64,000 nt of DNA from Acinetobacter sp. C32I (GCF_023702715.1 NZ_CP098480.1:2170001-2234000); one strand, 5' to 3'. Numbered from the stretch's first letter, positions 1-10,411 are shown. The notes: generated by a model not told the origin, from the sequence alone. Numbers and translations: made by a program.

Positions 1-1
1 T

Positions 2-754
2 CTTGGCGCACCGCTGTTTGACCGTTTAGGTAAACGATTACAACTCAATGATTTGGGACGCTTCTTGCTCCCACAAGCCTTAGAAATTTTAGGTCGCTGT
101 GAATCTTTTGAACAAGCTGCTAAGGGTGAACTCCAAAGCATTGACTTACGTTTAGGCGCCACGCTCACCATTAGCGACTATTTGATGCCAGATTTGATGG
201 CGGATTTTTTACAACGTCATCCACAAGCACATCTGCAACTGCAAGTGGGCAATACCCGTCAAATGATTGAGGCAGTCAATCAATTTCAACTGGATCTGGC
301 TTTGATCGAAGGGTCTTGTCATTTGCCTCAACTGCAATGTATCCATTGGCGTGATGATGAGCTAGCCGTATGCTGTGCGCCTGATCATCCCTTAGCACAG
401 CTGAATCGCCCTGTGAGCCCAACTGATTTCCTAGATGTGGAGTGGATTCTACGTGAGGAAGGTTCAGGTACACGTGAAGTGTTTGATAATGCCATTTTGC
501 AAGATCTGCCTGATGCCAATATCCGTTTAACCTTGGGTCATAATGAAGCGATCTTAAAAATTGTCGCGGGTGGTTTAGGCATGTCCTGCGTATCACGCCT
601 CGCGATTGAACCGCTACAAGAGAAAGGTCAGTTGGTGATCTTGGATACTCCATTCTGGCAATTAACCCGCCCGCTCTATATGTTAGTGCATCGTCAAAAG
701 TATCAAGGACCGGGTTTAAAAGCCTTTTTGCAGTTCTGTGAAAATAAAATTTAA
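2..754 (+). CDS. LysR-family transcriptional regulator, 5' end missing
   Basis: The reading frame is open from the first bases of the window, so the start and most of the helix-turn-helix lie outside. The visible start (LGAPLFDR...LNDLGR) is the end of a LysR wing region, followed by the linker helix and a complete type 2 periplasmic-binding-like effector domain. The LREEGSGTR segment in the effector domain is typical of the YeiE/CbbR-like branch, in which the loop helps bind a small anion or metabolite. The ligand and target genes cannot be told from this fragment. The gene runs toward the convergent siderophore receptor and shares a bidirectional terminator with it. Confidence 0.85.
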   Translation, partial: LGAPLFDRLGKRLQLNDLGRFLLPQALEILGRCESFEQAAKGELQSIDLRLGATLTISDYLMPDLMADFLQRHPQAHLQLQVGNTRQMIEAVNQFQLDLALIEGSCHLPQLQCIHWRDDELAVCCAPDHPLAQLNRPVSPTDFLDVEWILREEGSGTREVFDNAILQDLPDANIRLTLGHNEAILKIVAGGLGMSCVSRLAIEPLQEKGQLVILDTPFWQLTRPLYMLVHRQKYQGPGLKAFLQFCENKI

Positions 755-767
755 TTATTTCGAAAAT

Positions 768-797
768 AAAAAACGCTTCCAATTGGAAGCGTTTTTT
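768..797. terminator. bidirectional rho-independent terminator
   Basis: Perfect 13-bp stem AAAAAACGCTTCC / GGAAGCGTTTTTT with an AATT loop. It lies between two convergent genes, the LysR regulator and the TonB-dependent receptor, and has T-runs on both strands. Confidence 0.9.
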
Positions 798-810
798 ATT
801 GGCATTCGAT

Positions 811-2994
811 TTAGAAGTCGAAGCTAACACCCAATTTATAGGTACGACCTGCGCCTACTGTGGTAAAGCCACTGGTGAACACACCATCCCAATATTTCTT
901 GTCTGCAACATTATCGACATTGGCACGGAAAGTTGTGTTGACCCCACCGAGTTTAGTTGCATACTTCGCACCTAAATCAACCAGGGTATAATCAGGTAAC
1001 TTGAGTGTGTTATCCGCCGTTAAATATTGCTCATCAACATAAGTCGCAAAGGCATTGACGCTTAAACCTTCAATAAATGGGATTTGGTAGTCAAGTCCAA
1101 CACCTGCAGTAAATTCAGGCGTACCTTCAATGGTTTTACCTGAAAGATTCACACCACTTGAAATCGCTTTTTTATATTCGGTATCGATATAAGCCAGATT
1201 ACCGTAAACAATCAGGTCATCAGTGACTTTACCTGAAAAACCATATTCAACCCCTTTGGATTCAGTCTTCGCACCATCGGTTGTGATTTGTGTTGTTTTA
1301 CCATCTACATATCGTGGATCATCTTTTGCCAACAGCATTGTCATCGTACTTGGCTTTTTAATCTGATACAGTGCTAGAGTATGTAACCAACGATCTCCTT
1401 GATATTTGGCACCGACTTCATATTGTTTGCTTTCAAAGGGCGCAAAGGTTTTATTATTATTTACATCCGTAGCCACATTCACGGTTGCCCCTCTCACCAG
1501 ACCTTCCACATAGCTGGCATAGAACGAGGTTTCCTCACCAAAAGGTTTCACAACAATGGCTGCACTTGGAGATACTTTATCATCCTTTAATTTAATATTG
1601 GTCGTCAGTGCTTTTAAATCCATGTCTTGATAACGTACACCTAAAATAAACTGTAGCTTATCATCCAGCATGGAAATCTGGTCACTCAGACTATAGCTGA
1701 CATATACATCATCCGCAGTAGGAACAATCTCTGGCCATGTATCTGGCATATGCCCTTCATTGCTTGGATTGTAAATATTGGTTGGGAAATAGACCTCTGT
1801 TGCCCCTCGCCCTTTATGTTGGCTGTATTTACGTTTGAGATAATCCGCACGGAATGCCAACGTATGAGAAATATCACCCGTGAAAATTTGACCTTCTAAA
1901 CCCGCATTAAAAGTCGTGTTATGTTCCTTTGAACCGACACGATAATATTGTGCCAGTGCATCACCATTCGCCCCAATCAAAGCAGGATTATTCATTCCCA
2001 TTGAGTTGGCTGGCAGGTCACGCACAACCATACGCGTACCAAATAAATGTCCACGATACTCACGTTCATTAAAACCTGCACCTGCAAATGCTTTTAAATT
2101 CGGTAAAAGCTTATATTCCCCAGATAGCCCCACGTAATTGGCACTTTGCATGCCCTCTAAATGTGGAAAATAATTCAGCTTGCCATCAGGCGCAGCTAAA
2201 ACACGTTTCAACGTTGAAAAGGAGATCATTGCGGGTGAGCCACCATCACGACTATCACGTGTGGTATAGGCATCAAAATTAATTTTGGCTTGATCAGTGG
2301 TATAGTCGAGGGCCAATACCGCTGCGGTATTTTTATCTTCTAGGCCATCAACAATGTGTTCACCTTGTCCATAAGTCGCACTGACGCGTGCTCCGAACTC
2401 CTTGTTTTCACCAAAACGACGTGCCACATCAAAACCTGATTTGTAATAGCCCCCATCTTCATACATGGCAGAGACTTGAGTCAGATCACGATCAGCACGT
2501 TTGGTGGTTGCCATGACGACACCACCAATACTACCGCCTGGGGCCATCCCTGCAATCAACGCATTCGGCCCTTTTAATACACTGGCAGAGCTTAAAATAT
2601 CAGTCGGAGTACGCCCACTCGGTGACATGCCATAAGAACCATTGATATTGGCATCTTCCCAAGTCACAGCAAAACCACGAATCATAAAGTTTTCGTTTAA
2701 ATGACCACTGTTGGTGGTGCTACGAATACTTGGGTCATTTTTAAGAATGCCCGCAATAGAGTCAGCTTGCTTATCTTTAATTGCCTGCTCAGTATAAGAC
2801 TGGATACTAAATGGCGTATCCAATACCGCTTTCTCACCTAGAATCCCTAAACTGGCATCTTTTTTAAGTTTCCCGGTCGCATCCGTTTCTTGTGAATCAG
2901 CCTTTACAGTAATGGTCGGTAAAACGGTATTGTCATCTGCAACAGCAAACATGGGTAAAGTAATAAGAGATAAAAACAAGATATTCTTTTTCAC
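811..2994 (-). CDS. TonB-dependent siderophore receptor
   Basis: Outer-membrane receptor of about 727 residues that would import a ferric siderophore using TonB energy. A signal peptide (KKNILFLSLITLPMFAVA) precedes a short region LPTITVKA that resembles a TonB box. A plug domain follows (VLDTPFSIQSYT, SVLKGPNALIAGMAPGGSIGG), then a long beta-barrel ending in the terminal aromatic strand KLGVSFDF. I chose the GTG at 2994. The longer GTG at 3024 sits directly behind a TATACT -10 box, so it would lie about at the transcription start, and the 2994 start puts a normal signal peptide at the N terminus. The plug wording is closest to the FhuA/FhuE-like TIGR01783 class. The actual siderophore is unknown. 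Confidence 0.88.
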   Translation of the reverse strand: MKKNILFLSLITLPMFAVADDNTVLPTITVKADSQETDATGKLKKDASLGILGEKAVLDTPFSIQSYTEQAIKDKQADSIAGILKNDPSIRSTTNSGHLNENFMIRGFAVTWEDANINGSYGMSPSGRTPTDILSSASVLKGPNALIAGMAPGGSIGGVVMATTKRADRDLTQVSAMYEDGGYYKSGFDVARRFGENKEFGARVSATYGQGEHIVDGLEDKNTAAVLALDYTTDQAKINFDAYTTRDSRDGGSPAMISFSTLKRVLAAPDGKLNYFPHLEGMQSANYVGLSGEYKLLPNLKAFAGAGFNEREYRGHLFGTRMVVRDLPANSMGMNNPALIGANGDALAQYYRVGSKEHNTTFNAGLEGQIFTGDISHTLAFRADYLKRKYSQHKGRGATEVYFPTNIYNPSNEGHMPDTWPEIVPTADDVYVSYSLSDQISMLDDKLQFILGVRYQDMDLKALTTNIKLKDDKVSPSAAIVVKPFGEETSFYASYVEGLVRGATVNVATDVNNNKTFAPFESKQYEVGAKYQGDRWLHTLALYQIKKPSTMTMLLAKDDPRYVDGKTTQITTDGAKTESKGVEYGFSGKVTDDLIVYGNLAYIDTEYKKAISSGVNLSGKTIEGTPEFTAGVGLDYQIPFIEGLSVNAFATYVDEQYLTADNTLKLPDYTLVDLGAKYATKLGGVNTTFRANVDNVADKKYWDGVFTSGFTTVGAGRTYKLGVSFDF

Positions 2995-3024
2995 GTGATC
3001 AAACCCCGATAAAAATTTGACCAC

Positions 3025-3064
3025 AGTATATAAGATAAATTAACAAATGATAATAAAAACCATT
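3025..3064 (-). promoter_or_regulatory. receptor promoter with Fur-like sequence
   Basis: On the minus strand a TATACT -10 box (3025-3030) precedes the receptor start. Just upstream, the plus-strand stretch AATGATAAT-AAAAACCATTA partly matches the repeated GATAAT pattern of Fur boxes and overlaps the expected -35 position. Iron repression is inferred from this and from the receptor function. Confidence 0.4.
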
Positions 3065-3165
3065 AACAAAATAATTACCATTCATTCAGAAAATATGAAA
3101 GTCTTATAATGAGAATTTAAATGGTGTAGAAATTCACTCAGTAATTGAAGCCCTAATCCTCTGTT

Positions 3166-3846
3166 TCATCGACCAAATTGTCGCTCGCAGGGTTCTCCAT
3201 CATTATTTCCATCCATTTGGGTATTCGGGCAATTTCTTAAAAAGAAGACAGCTTCCTCATAAGAATGCATTTGTGAACAATGTGTTCGCCCATCACACGT
3301 AAATTGATTACCTACAGCCGTTGTTGATTGCACTGTTTGTATAGGCTGCACCTGATCGTGTTGCAACGGCCTCTCCGTTTTTTCAGACAACTTCACTTCT
3401 GACAAATCACCAATCGTTTTTCTCTGTTCTTCAACAATTTGCTTTTGCGCCTCGATCAGCTGGGCTGTTTTTAATTGTTTTGATTGCTGATAAGACTGAT
3501 ATTTCTGGAAAACAAGAACAGCCAAAATCACAATAATCACGACACCTATGACCGTGGCAATGGTTCCATGCTGAGAAGAAGTACGCGATTGAGGTTGAAC
3601 AATAGCGCTTTTGCGAATAGGTGCAGTTGTCGGTGTTAGAACCAAACGTTCAATCTGAGCAGCTTTGAACTTTCCATTATCGTCGACAATTAAAAACTTT
3701 AACTTTTCTCCAAGCTTGGGTTCCCCACCAGTTCGAGGAAAATCACGAATATGAAAGAAAATATCGCTTTGCTTCCCCTCGACTTCAATAAAACCAAATC
3801 CTCGTTCTGCATTATATTTTTTAATTTTTCCCTCAAGATACATCAT
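3166..3846 (-). CDS. membrane-anchored cold-shock-domain protein with excalibur domain
   Basis: Three-part protein of about 226 residues. Residues 2-70 form a cold-shock domain with an RNP1-like GFGFIE and an RNP2-like DIFFHI motif. A single hydrophobic helix follows near residues 95-113 (IGVVIIVILAVLVF), then a lysine/glutamine-rich, probably coiled linker. The C terminus is an excalibur calcium-binding domain: cysteines in TCDGRTHCSQM, the acidic loop DGNNDGEPCE and a final CERQF. The topology would put the nucleic-acid-binding domain in the cytoplasm and the excalibur domain in the periplasm. I chose the ATG at 3846, with a GAG-rich ribosome site 6 nt upstream, over the GTG at 3852. The neighbour at 3955-4248 carries a related stand-alone cold-shock domain. 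The function is unknown. Confidence 0.8.
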   Translation of the reverse strand: MMYLEGKIKKYNAERGFGFIEVEGKQSDIFFHIRDFPRTGGEPKLGEKLKFLIVDDNGKFKAAQIERLVLTPTTAPIRKSAIVQPQSRTSSQHGTIATVIGVVIIVILAVLVFQKYQSYQQSKQLKTAQLIEAQKQIVEEQRKTIGDLSEVKLSEKTERPLQHDQVQPIQTVQSTTAVGNQFTCDGRTHCSQMHSYEEAVFFLRNCPNTQMDGNNDGEPCERQFGR

Positions 3847-3881
3847 GAACACTCTATTTTTATATTACGCCTATTCTAATG

Positions 3882-3907
3882 TAAAAGAGGCTAAAAAGCC
3901 TCTTTTA
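3882..3907 (-). terminator. terminator after cold-shock gene
   Basis: An 11-bp perfect stem (TAAAAGAGGCT / AGCCTCTTTTA) with a 4-nt loop lies immediately after the stop of the 97-aa cold-shock protein on the minus strand. Confidence 0.8.
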
Positions 3908-3954
3908 TCATGTACCTAAAAAATTCCAATATTGAAAAATATCAATCAACACAA

Positions 3955-4248
3955 TTAACGTCGAAAGTTTGACAATAACTCGGTTGTAATCGACTTATTG
4001 TGATTGGCAATTTTAGTCTTCTTGGTTTTAGCAGGATTTGCATCAACACGTTCAATTTGTGTTGCTTTAAACTTCCCACCATTTTCAAGCGCCACGAATT
4101 TCACTTTTTCATTTCTTTTCGGCTCGCCTTCTGCCGCAGGAAAATCTGAAATATGAAAAAAGATATCGCCTTCAGACGTTGCAATAAAACCAAATCCTTT
4201 ATCAGGATTATATTGCTTAATTTTTCCTTGATAGAACTCTTGTGCCAT
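3955..4248 (-). CDS. cold-shock-domain protein
   Basis: 97 residues. The cold-shock domain fills residues 4-70 (GKIKQYNPDKGFGFIA, DIFFHISDFP), with a short basic tail (KTKKTKIANHNK). Cold-shock domains are OB folds that bind single-stranded RNA or DNA. The tail makes it slightly longer than classical CspA proteins of about 70 residues. It is clearly related to the N-terminal domain of the next gene downstream, which points to an old duplication of the domain. Separate terminators flank it, so it is probably monocistronic. Confidence 0.85.
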   Translation of the reverse strand: MAQEFYQGKIKQYNPDKGFGFIATSEGDIFFHISDFPAAEGEPKRNEKVKFVALENGGKFKATQIERVDANPAKTKKTKIANHNKSITTELLSNFRR

Positions 4249-4295
4249 GACATTTATCCTATGTTCTCAATGCAATCATTACAGTATATCGAAAT

Positions 4296-4353
4296 AAAAA
4301 AGAGACTTTCAATCCATCCGAAAAGGTTCTACGGCTGGATCAAGTCTCTTTTT
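4296..4353 (-). terminator. terminator after upp
   Basis: Long imperfect hairpin with the outer stem AAAAAAGAGACTT / AAGTCTCTTTTT and the inner pairing ATCCA / TGGAT. It follows the upp stop codon on the minus strand. Confidence 0.75.
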
Positions 4354-4368
4354 ATCGGTATGGCAAAA

Positions 4369-5004
4369 TTAGTCTTTTTGCACGCTACCAAAAATCTTGT
4401 CACCTGCATCACCCAGACCAGGAACAATATAGCCTTCAGCATTCAGGCCTTGGTCAACCGATGCTGTGTAAATACGAACATCTGGATGTGCAGCTTCAAC
4501 TTTGGCAATACCTTCAGGTGCAGCAACCAAAATCATGACACGAATATCTTTACAGCCACTTGCTTTCAATACATCAATAGCCGCGATTAAAGAATTCCCT
4601 GTTGCCAACATTGGGTCAATGATCATGGCTAAACGATTGGCAACATCTGGCACTAACTTTTTGTAGTAAGTGCGCACTTCAAGCGTCGCTTCATCACGCT
4701 CTAGACCCAAGACGCTGACTTTAGCACTTGGAATCAGACTAAGAACGCCTTCAAGCATCCCGATACCTGCACGCAGAATCGGTACGATGGTGATTTTCTT
4801 CCCTGCGATACGTTGAGTTGAGACTTTCCCTGCCCACCCATCAATTTCATGATCAACAACAGGAAGATCCTTTGTTGCTTCATAAGTCAGTAACATCGTG
4901 ACTTCTTGCGCTAATTCACGAAAGTTCTTGGTACTAATGTCAGAGCGACGTAGCAAGCCAAGTTTATGGCGAATAAGCGGATGACGAATTTCTTGAATCG
5001 ACAC
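4369..5004 (-). CDS. upp: uracil phosphoribosyltransferase
   Basis: 211 residues, the usual family length. It converts uracil and PRPP to UMP in pyrimidine salvage in the cytoplasm. The sequence is recognisable along its length: [16 protein letters not shown] at the N terminus, RAGIGMLEG, the PRPP loop [16 protein letters not shown] and the uracil-binding end [15 protein letters not shown]. The start is a GTG at 5004. Longer in-frame starts exist up to 5079, but they overlap both the promoter -10 box (5038-5043) and the nuo terminator (5066-5095), so they cannot be used from this promoter. The gene is transcribed away from nuoN as its own unit. Confidence 0.95.
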   Translation of the reverse strand: MSIQEIRHPLIRHKLGLLRRSDISTKNFRELAQEVTMLLTYEATKDLPVVDHEIDGWAGKVSTQRIAGKKITIVPILRAGIGMLEGVLSLIPSAKVSVLGLERDEATLEVRTYYKKLVPDVANRLAMIIDPMLATGNSLIAAIDVLKASGCKDIRVMILVAAPEGIAKVEAAHPDVRIYTASVDQGLNAEGYIVPGLGDAGDKIFGSVQKD

Positions 5005-5037
5005 GAGTGAGTACCTAGGTAATGTTAATCTCGTTCT

Positions 5038-5043
5038 ATTATA
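5038..5043 (-). promoter_or_regulatory. upp promoter -10 box
   Basis: Perfect TATAAT on the minus strand, 34 nt upstream of the GTG start. TATTGA 17 bp further upstream could serve as a weak -35. The box lies between the nuo terminator and upp. Confidence 0.6.
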
Positions 5044-5065
5044 AAGTGTTTTTTTACTCATCAAT

Positions 5066-5095
5066 AAAAAAGCCCCCAATTTTGGAGGCTTTTTT
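5066..5095 (-). terminator. terminator of the nuo operon
   Basis: The stem AAAAAAGCC.CCAA / TTGG.GGCTTTTTT is found 16 bp after the nuoN stop on the minus strand. It closes the 15-kb nuo transcript. Confidence 0.85.
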
Positions 5096-5110
5096 GTACA
5101 AATCCGACGA

Positions 5111-6607
5111 TTACTGTTGTTGAGACATCATAAAGTGCAATGGAGACAGAATCTCTGACTTCAATGCCAAGTTAATCATTGGATCTGGGTAAACACCCAA
5201 TACGAAAACCAATAACGCAGCAGCAAGCACCATCAGACCACCAACTTTGCTCCCCCAATGCGCATCAGCATCAATACGAGGTACGTCTGGTGGGGTCATA
5301 TACATCACCACCATCACACGTAAGTAGTAATACAAACCGATACCACTACCCACCACGATCATCGCAGCCAAGAACCAGTGCTGTGTTGTTACCGCAGCCA
5401 TAACCACAAGGAACTTACCAATGAAGCCTGCAGTTAATGGAATACCCGCTAAAGACAACATCATCACGGTTAATGTTGCAGTCAAGATCGGACGGCGCCA
5501 GAACAGACCACGGTAGTCCGCAAGACTTTGGGCTTCATCCACGTTGTTATATGGGCTCGACATTAATGCCACTGCACCGAACGCACCGATCGTGGTGAGT
5601 ACATAGGTGATCACATACACCGTTACGCTGCCAAGGCTTGCATAAGTCATGCTGATCAATGCAATCAGTAAATAACCAAAATGCGCAATCGATGAATAAC
5701 CCAAAATACGTTTCAAGTTGACTTGGCGTACTGCAAGCAAGTTACCGACCACAATCGACAATACCGCGATGATGGTTAAAACCGTGACTAATGATTCAAC
5801 CAAGATTGCACCAGAAGTCAGTAAGTAACGTACAAACAAACCAATCGTTGCCACTTTCGCAGCCGTTGCCAAGAAAGTTGCCATTGGTGCTGGTGCACCG
5901 GCATACACATCTGGCGTCCATTTATGGAATGGCGCAAGTGAAAGTTTGAACGCAACTGCAAAGATAATTAAGCCTAAGCCCAATAACACCATCGGTTGTT
6001 TGATTGCAGTAAATAAAGCTTGTACAGAGTCATAGAATGACAATGAACCTGTGTAAGCATAGATATACGCCATACCCATAAGCAACATAGCAGAAGCAGT
6101 TGCTGAAAGTACCAGATATTTAATCCCTGCTTCCAAAGACTGACCACGTTGATAGGTATAAGCCAACATGCCGTACACTGGAATCGACATCAACTCTAAG
6201 CTGATGAAGAACGCCGCATAGTGTGAGCTTGCAACCAATAACATCGCACCTGTCACTGAACACAGTAACAAGATATACAGTTCTTCGCGGTTTTCTTTAT
6301 AGGTCTCAATATACGCATGAGACAAAGTACAACACGCCAAAGCTGCAATCAGAATCAGGAATTGATACAGCATGGTAAATGGATCAACCATAAACATGCC
6401 CATCACGTTAACTGGCACAAAGTGCCCGCTAAACATGGTATAGCCGATATAAATCGCAGCAAGGTTTAAACCGACAACCGAAGTTGTCGCAATGAGGTTG
6501 TGATTACGTTTAATCGCAGTCAACAGCATCACGACGATTGCGGTCAAAGCCACAATCATCACGGGAGCAAGCGGCATAAGCTCAGAAAAAGAAATTGTGA
6601 AGTTCAT
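5111..6607 (-). CDS. nuoN: NADH-quinone oxidoreductase subunit N
   Basis: 498 residues with about 14 hydrophobic helices. This is an antiporter-like membrane-arm subunit of complex I that takes part in proton pumping. The conserved core is visible: the glutamate in [13 protein letters not shown], the lysine-bearing discontinuous helix region [20 protein letters not shown], and [21 protein letters not shown]. It is the last gene of the operon, 3 bp after nuoM, with a terminator just behind it. Confidence 0.96.
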   Translation of the reverse strand: MNFTISFSELMPLAPVMIVALTAIVVMLLTAIKRNHNLIATTSVVGLNLAAIYIGYTMFSGHFVPVNVMGMFMVDPFTMLYQFLILIAALACCTLSHAYIETYKENREELYILLLCSVTGAMLLVASSHYAAFFISLELMSIPVYGMLAYTYQRGQSLEAGIKYLVLSATASAMLLMGMAYIYAYTGSLSFYDSVQALFTAIKQPMVLLGLGLIIFAVAFKLSLAPFHKWTPDVYAGAPAPMATFLATAAKVATIGLFVRYLLTSGAILVESLVTVLTIIAVLSIVVGNLLAVRQVNLKRILGYSSIAHFGYLLIALISMTYASLGSVTVYVITYVLTTIGAFGAVALMSSPYNNVDEAQSLADYRGLFWRRPILTATLTVMMLSLAGIPLTAGFIGKFLVVMAAVTTQHWFLAAMIVVGSGIGLYYYLRVMVVMYMTPPDVPRIDADAHWGSKVGGLMVLAAALLVFVLGVYPDPMINLALKSEILSPLHFMMSQQQ

Positions 6608-6610
6608 GGT

Positions 6611-8209
6611 TTATTGCATCTCCACATGTTCAAGTTGAGTTGCAGCCTGTTGAACAGTTTCAACAACTTCTTGTACTGGCATATAACTATTTACCAACCA
6701 CTGCATGCTTGAATGAGACATATCCAAGAAGGTTTGTGGGTAAATACCTAACCAAACTAAACCGATTACACAGATCATCAGAATGCTGACTTCACGTGCA
6801 GATAGATCTTTCAATGGTGTTTTGTAGTGCTGCTTTTGCTCTGGATTCGGTTCACCAAACAACGCTTTGTGAATCAGGATCAGACCATAAAGACCTGCAA
6901 ATACCAAGCTCACTGCAGCAATAATTGTGAACGCTGGATAGGCTTTGAATGAACCCATCAAGATCAGGAATTCACCGATAAAGTTACCTAAACCTGGTAC
7001 ACCTACAAGCGCTGCAACAAAGAACATCAAGAAGAATGGCAAGTATTGCAGTTGACCACGTAAGCCGCCCATCAAGCGCAAGTCACGCGTATGAACACGC
7101 TCATAGACTTGACCCGACATAATGAACAATGCCGCAGATGATAAGCCATGTGCCAACATCATGATCATTAAGCCTTGGAAGGTCAGGATATTACCTGCAT
7201 AAATTGCAAGTAAGATGAAACCCATGTGTGAAATCGACGTATACGCAAGTAAACGTTTCATGTCTGTTTGTTGGTACGCAAGGAACGCACCGTAGAAAAT
7301 ACCAATCAAGCCCAAAATGATTGCAATGTCAGCAAACTGTGCTGACGCTGCCGGGAAGAAAGGAATCACGAAACGGAGTAAACCGTACGCTGCGGTTTTA
7401 ATCAAAATACCCGCTAAATCCACAGAACCCGCAGTTGGTGCTTGCGCATGCGCATCAGGCAACCAACCGTGTAATGGGAATACAGGTAGTTTCACCGCAA
7501 AACCAATGAAGAAACACAGCATGAATGCATAAGCAACTTCAGGTGGTAAATGGTTCGCAACAGCCAATAGGTAGTTGTAATCGAAACCGATCATACCTGT
7601 CATCATGTATCCATAGACCACAAGGCCCAAGATACCAATCAACATGATCAAACCTGCGATTTGTGTATACAGGAAGAACTTGGTTGCAGCGTAAACACGT
7701 GAACGACCATTCGAGCCTTTATGACCCCATAACGCAATCAGGAAGTAGATTGGTACCAGCATCATCTCCCAGAAGAAGAAGAACAGGAATAAGTCAATCG
7801 CCAAGAATACACCGATGACCCCACCTAAACTCCACAGGAGGTTTAAATGGAAGAAACCTACGTTCTTTTGAATCTCACCCCATGAACAGCCCACTGCAAG
7901 TACGCCCAGTAATGCAGTCAACAACACCATAAGTAGAGATAAGCCATCCACTGCTAAGTGAATGCTAATACCTAAAGTCTGAATCCACGGAAGATGGAAT
8001 TCAGCCGCCCAAGTCGGGACTTTACCGCCCAACTCGTAGCTAAATGTGCCACTTTGCCACAGTGCAATGCCCAAACCAAAGGTAATGAGCATACCAATCA
8101 AGGCAATCCAACGCGGTAAATGTTGGTCGTATTTATCAACCAACCAACAAATAAAACCAGCAATGAAAGGAACTAAAATCAGTGCGGGTAAAATTAAATT
8201 GTTTTCCAT
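6611..8209 (-). CDS. nuoM: NADH-quinone oxidoreductase subunit M
   Basis: 532 residues with about 14 transmembrane helices. It is the second antiporter-like subunit of complex I. Family hallmarks are FFFFWEMMLVPIYFLIALWG with the essential glutamate, KLPVFPLHGWLPDAHAQAPTAGSVDLAG, and TDMKRLLAYTSISHMGFILL. I chose the ATG at 8209 (MENNLIL) because it lies right behind the nuoL stop at 8211; a longer in-frame start would run into nuoL. Confidence 0.96.
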   Translation of the reverse strand: MENNLILPALILVPFIAGFICWLVDKYDQHLPRWIALIGMLITFGLGIALWQSGTFSYELGGKVPTWAAEFHLPWIQTLGISIHLAVDGLSLLMVLLTALLGVLAVGCSWGEIQKNVGFFHLNLLWSLGGVIGVFLAIDLFLFFFFWEMMLVPIYFLIALWGHKGSNGRSRVYAATKFFLYTQIAGLIMLIGILGLVVYGYMMTGMIGFDYNYLLAVANHLPPEVAYAFMLCFFIGFAVKLPVFPLHGWLPDAHAQAPTAGSVDLAGILIKTAAYGLLRFVIPFFPAASAQFADIAIILGLIGIFYGAFLAYQQTDMKRLLAYTSISHMGFILLAIYAGNILTFQGLMIMMLAHGLSSAALFIMSGQVYERVHTRDLRLMGGLRGQLQYLPFFLMFFVAALVGVPGLGNFIGEFLILMGSFKAYPAFTIIAAVSLVFAGLYGLILIHKALFGEPNPEQKQHYKTPLKDLSAREVSILMICVIGLVWLGIYPQTFLDMSHSSMQWLVNSYMPVQEVVETVQQAATQLEHVEMQ

Positions 8210-8210
8210 T

Positions 8211-10106
8211 TTATTTCCCCACAACCTGAATCACGATCAAGATCATCAACAACACCACTACACCGAGTGACATGCTTGATGCGTATTCACGTAATGAACC
8301 AGTTTGACGCGAACTAGTAAAGCTATTGCCGCCCTTCACAATGGCAGGCAGTAATAACCATAAACCGTCAACTGGATCACGACCTAAAATTTTCGCAATC
8401 AATAAATAAGGTTTTACAAATACGATGTCATACAAGGCATCGAAACCAAATGCTGTACGGCAAATGTGCGCTAAGCCTGAACCCAAAGAAGTCTGAGCAA
8501 ATGATTTAACTGCACCATACGCAAAGGCAAACAAGAAGATACCGACAGCTAAACCAACAAGGGCAACACCACTTGCTAAATGTTCAGCATGTGCAACGGC
8601 AGCTTCTAAGCTCTCAGGAACAACAAAACTTGGAATGCTTGCAGCAGTCAATAATTTTGCAACTGGCGCTTGCAGGAAGTAACCGATACCAGTTGATAAC
8701 GTAGCAAGAATTGCAAGCGGCGCCCAGTAAGTCACGCCATGAATCGCATGCGCATGAGTTTTCTCTTCGCCGAAGAATACCACCCAGATTAAACGGAAAG
8801 TATAGATAGACGTTAAGAATGCACCCGCAACACCCACCCAGTACAAGGTATTGTAAAGTGGAAGATTTGCAATAGTCGACTGTGCATAGACTGCACCCAA
8901 GATCGCATCTTTAGAGAAGAAGCCAACAGTCACGATTGGAAGTGCTGCCAATGCGCCACCACCAATGACGAAACACCAGAATACGAATGGAATCTTGTGA
9001 CGTAATCCACCCATTTTGAAAATGTTTTGTTCGTGATGACATGCAAGAATCACTGCACCTGAAGAAAGGAACAATAACGCTTTAAAGAATGCGTGAGCCA
9101 ACATGTGGAATAAACCAGCTTGGTACGCTTCAGCACCCACAGCCATAAACATATAACCCAACTGACTCATGGTTGAGTAAGCCAAGATACGTTTGATATC
9201 GGTTTGCACCAATGCGGCAAAGCCAGCCACCAGCAAGGTCACTGCACCTGTAATCGAGATGAACTGCATTACTTCTGGTGCCATTTCCATCACAGAGAAC
9301 ATACGGCAGCATAAGTACACACCTGCTGTCACCATGGTTGCAGCATGGATCAATGCAGATACTGGTGTAGGACCAGCCATCGCATCAGCTAACCAAGTTT
9401 GTAATGGAATTTGCGCTGATTTACCCGCCGCACCCAAGAACAACATCAATGCTGTCCAGATCGACAATGATGAACTTTGCGTCATCACAGTCGCTGCATT
9501 TTCAACAATGTACTGTGTATTCAAAGTGCCAAACTGTTGATAGAGCAGGAACAATGCGATGAGTAAGAAGACGTCACCTACACGTGTTACGGTGAATGCC
9601 TTGATTGCTGCCCAACCATTTGCAGGGTTTGAGTAGTAGAAACCAATCAATAAGTAAGAGCACAGACCTACGCCTTCCCAACCTAAGAACAATAACGCCA
9701 AGTTATCGCCGAGTACCAACAACAACATGCTGGCAACGAACAGGTTGAAATAAGAGAAGAAACGTGCGTAATCTTCTTCACCACGCATATACCAAGATGC
9801 GAAGATGTGAATCAAGAAACCCACACCCGTGATCATGCCTGTCATCAATAATGACAAGCCATCGAGGTGCAAGCTGATACCTGGCTCAAAACCGCCAACA
9901 CTGAACCATGTCCATAAGTGTTGAACAAAAACGGTTTCGCCACTGCTGGTAAATGCAAGGCCGGCAATTAAAGCAAATAACGCAGATAAACCAACTGAAC
10001 CGACACCAATAATAGCTGCCACATTTTCAGACAGTTTGTTACGCCCTGCCGCCAAGAGGATAAAACCAATGAGCGGGAATAAAACGGTTAAATATAATGT
10101 ACTCAT
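8211..10106 (-). CDS. nuoL: NADH-quinone oxidoreductase subunit L
   Basis: 631 residues. It is the distal antiporter-like subunit of the complex I membrane arm and carries the long lateral helix at its C terminus. Conserved blocks include [39 protein letters not shown] followed by [17 protein letters not shown], and [19 protein letters not shown]. It overlaps the nuoK stop by 4 bp, which indicates coupled translation. Confidence 0.97.
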   Translation of the reverse strand: MSTLYLTVLFPLIGFILLAAGRNKLSENVAAIIGVGSVGLSALFALIAGLAFTSSGETVFVQHLWTWFSVGGFEPGISLHLDGLSLLMTGMITGVGFLIHIFASWYMRGEEDYARFFSYFNLFVASMLLLVLGDNLALLFLGWEGVGLCSYLLIGFYYSNPANGWAAIKAFTVTRVGDVFLLIALFLLYQQFGTLNTQYIVENAATVMTQSSSLSIWTALMLFLGAAGKSAQIPLQTWLADAMAGPTPVSALIHAATMVTAGVYLCCRMFSVMEMAPEVMQFISITGAVTLLVAGFAALVQTDIKRILAYSTMSQLGYMFMAVGAEAYQAGLFHMLAHAFFKALLFLSSGAVILACHHEQNIFKMGGLRHKIPFVFWCFVIGGGALAALPIVTVGFFSKDAILGAVYAQSTIANLPLYNTLYWVGVAGAFLTSIYTFRLIWVVFFGEEKTHAHAIHGVTYWAPLAILATLSTGIGYFLQAPVAKLLTAASIPSFVVPESLEAAVAHAEHLASGVALVGLAVGIFLFAFAYGAVKSFAQTSLGSGLAHICRTAFGFDALYDIVFVKPYLLIAKILGRDPVDGLWLLLPAIVKGGNSFTSSRQTGSLREYASSMSLGVVVLLMILIVIQVVGK

Positions 10107-10411
10107 CCGCGCATCTCACTAGCAGCATCCACATCCAAATGATGGAAGCGATGATAAAACTGAAGGACGATCGCAAGACCAATACATGCCTCTGCTGCAG
10201 CAAGCGTCAGAATCAAGATGAACATGATCTGTCCATCTGGTTGAGCCCAAACACTACCTGCCAAGACGAATGCCAACGCAGCAGCATTCATCATCACCTC
10301 AAGGCTCATTAGCATAAATAAAAGGTTGCGTCGCACCATTACACCGTAAAAACCCAGTGCAAAAAGGATGGTTGCAACGATCAAACCATGTTCTAAAGGG
10401 ATGTGTCCCAT
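10103..10411 (-). CDS. nuoK: NADH-quinone oxidoreductase subunit K
   Basis: 102 residues and three helices, the normal size. It carries the membrane-embedded glutamates of the NuoK family ([12 protein letters not shown] and [12 protein letters not shown]), which form part of the proton path next to NuoJ and NuoN. Its start overlaps the nuoJ stop by one base. Confidence 0.95.
   Translation of the reverse strand: MGHIPLEHGLIVATILFALGFYGVMVRRNLLFMLMSLEVMMNAAALAFVLAGSVWAQPDGQIMFILILTLAAAEACIGLAIVLQFYHRFHHLDVDAASEMRG

Noticed and set aside
276..830. 184-aa frame antisense to the LysR gene
   Set aside because: It overlaps the LysR effector domain and the terminator completely; it is a shadow frame.
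4153..4590. 145-aa plus-strand frame over the cold-shock gene and upp
   Set aside because: It spans the upp terminator and two genes on the opposite strand and has no ribosome site.
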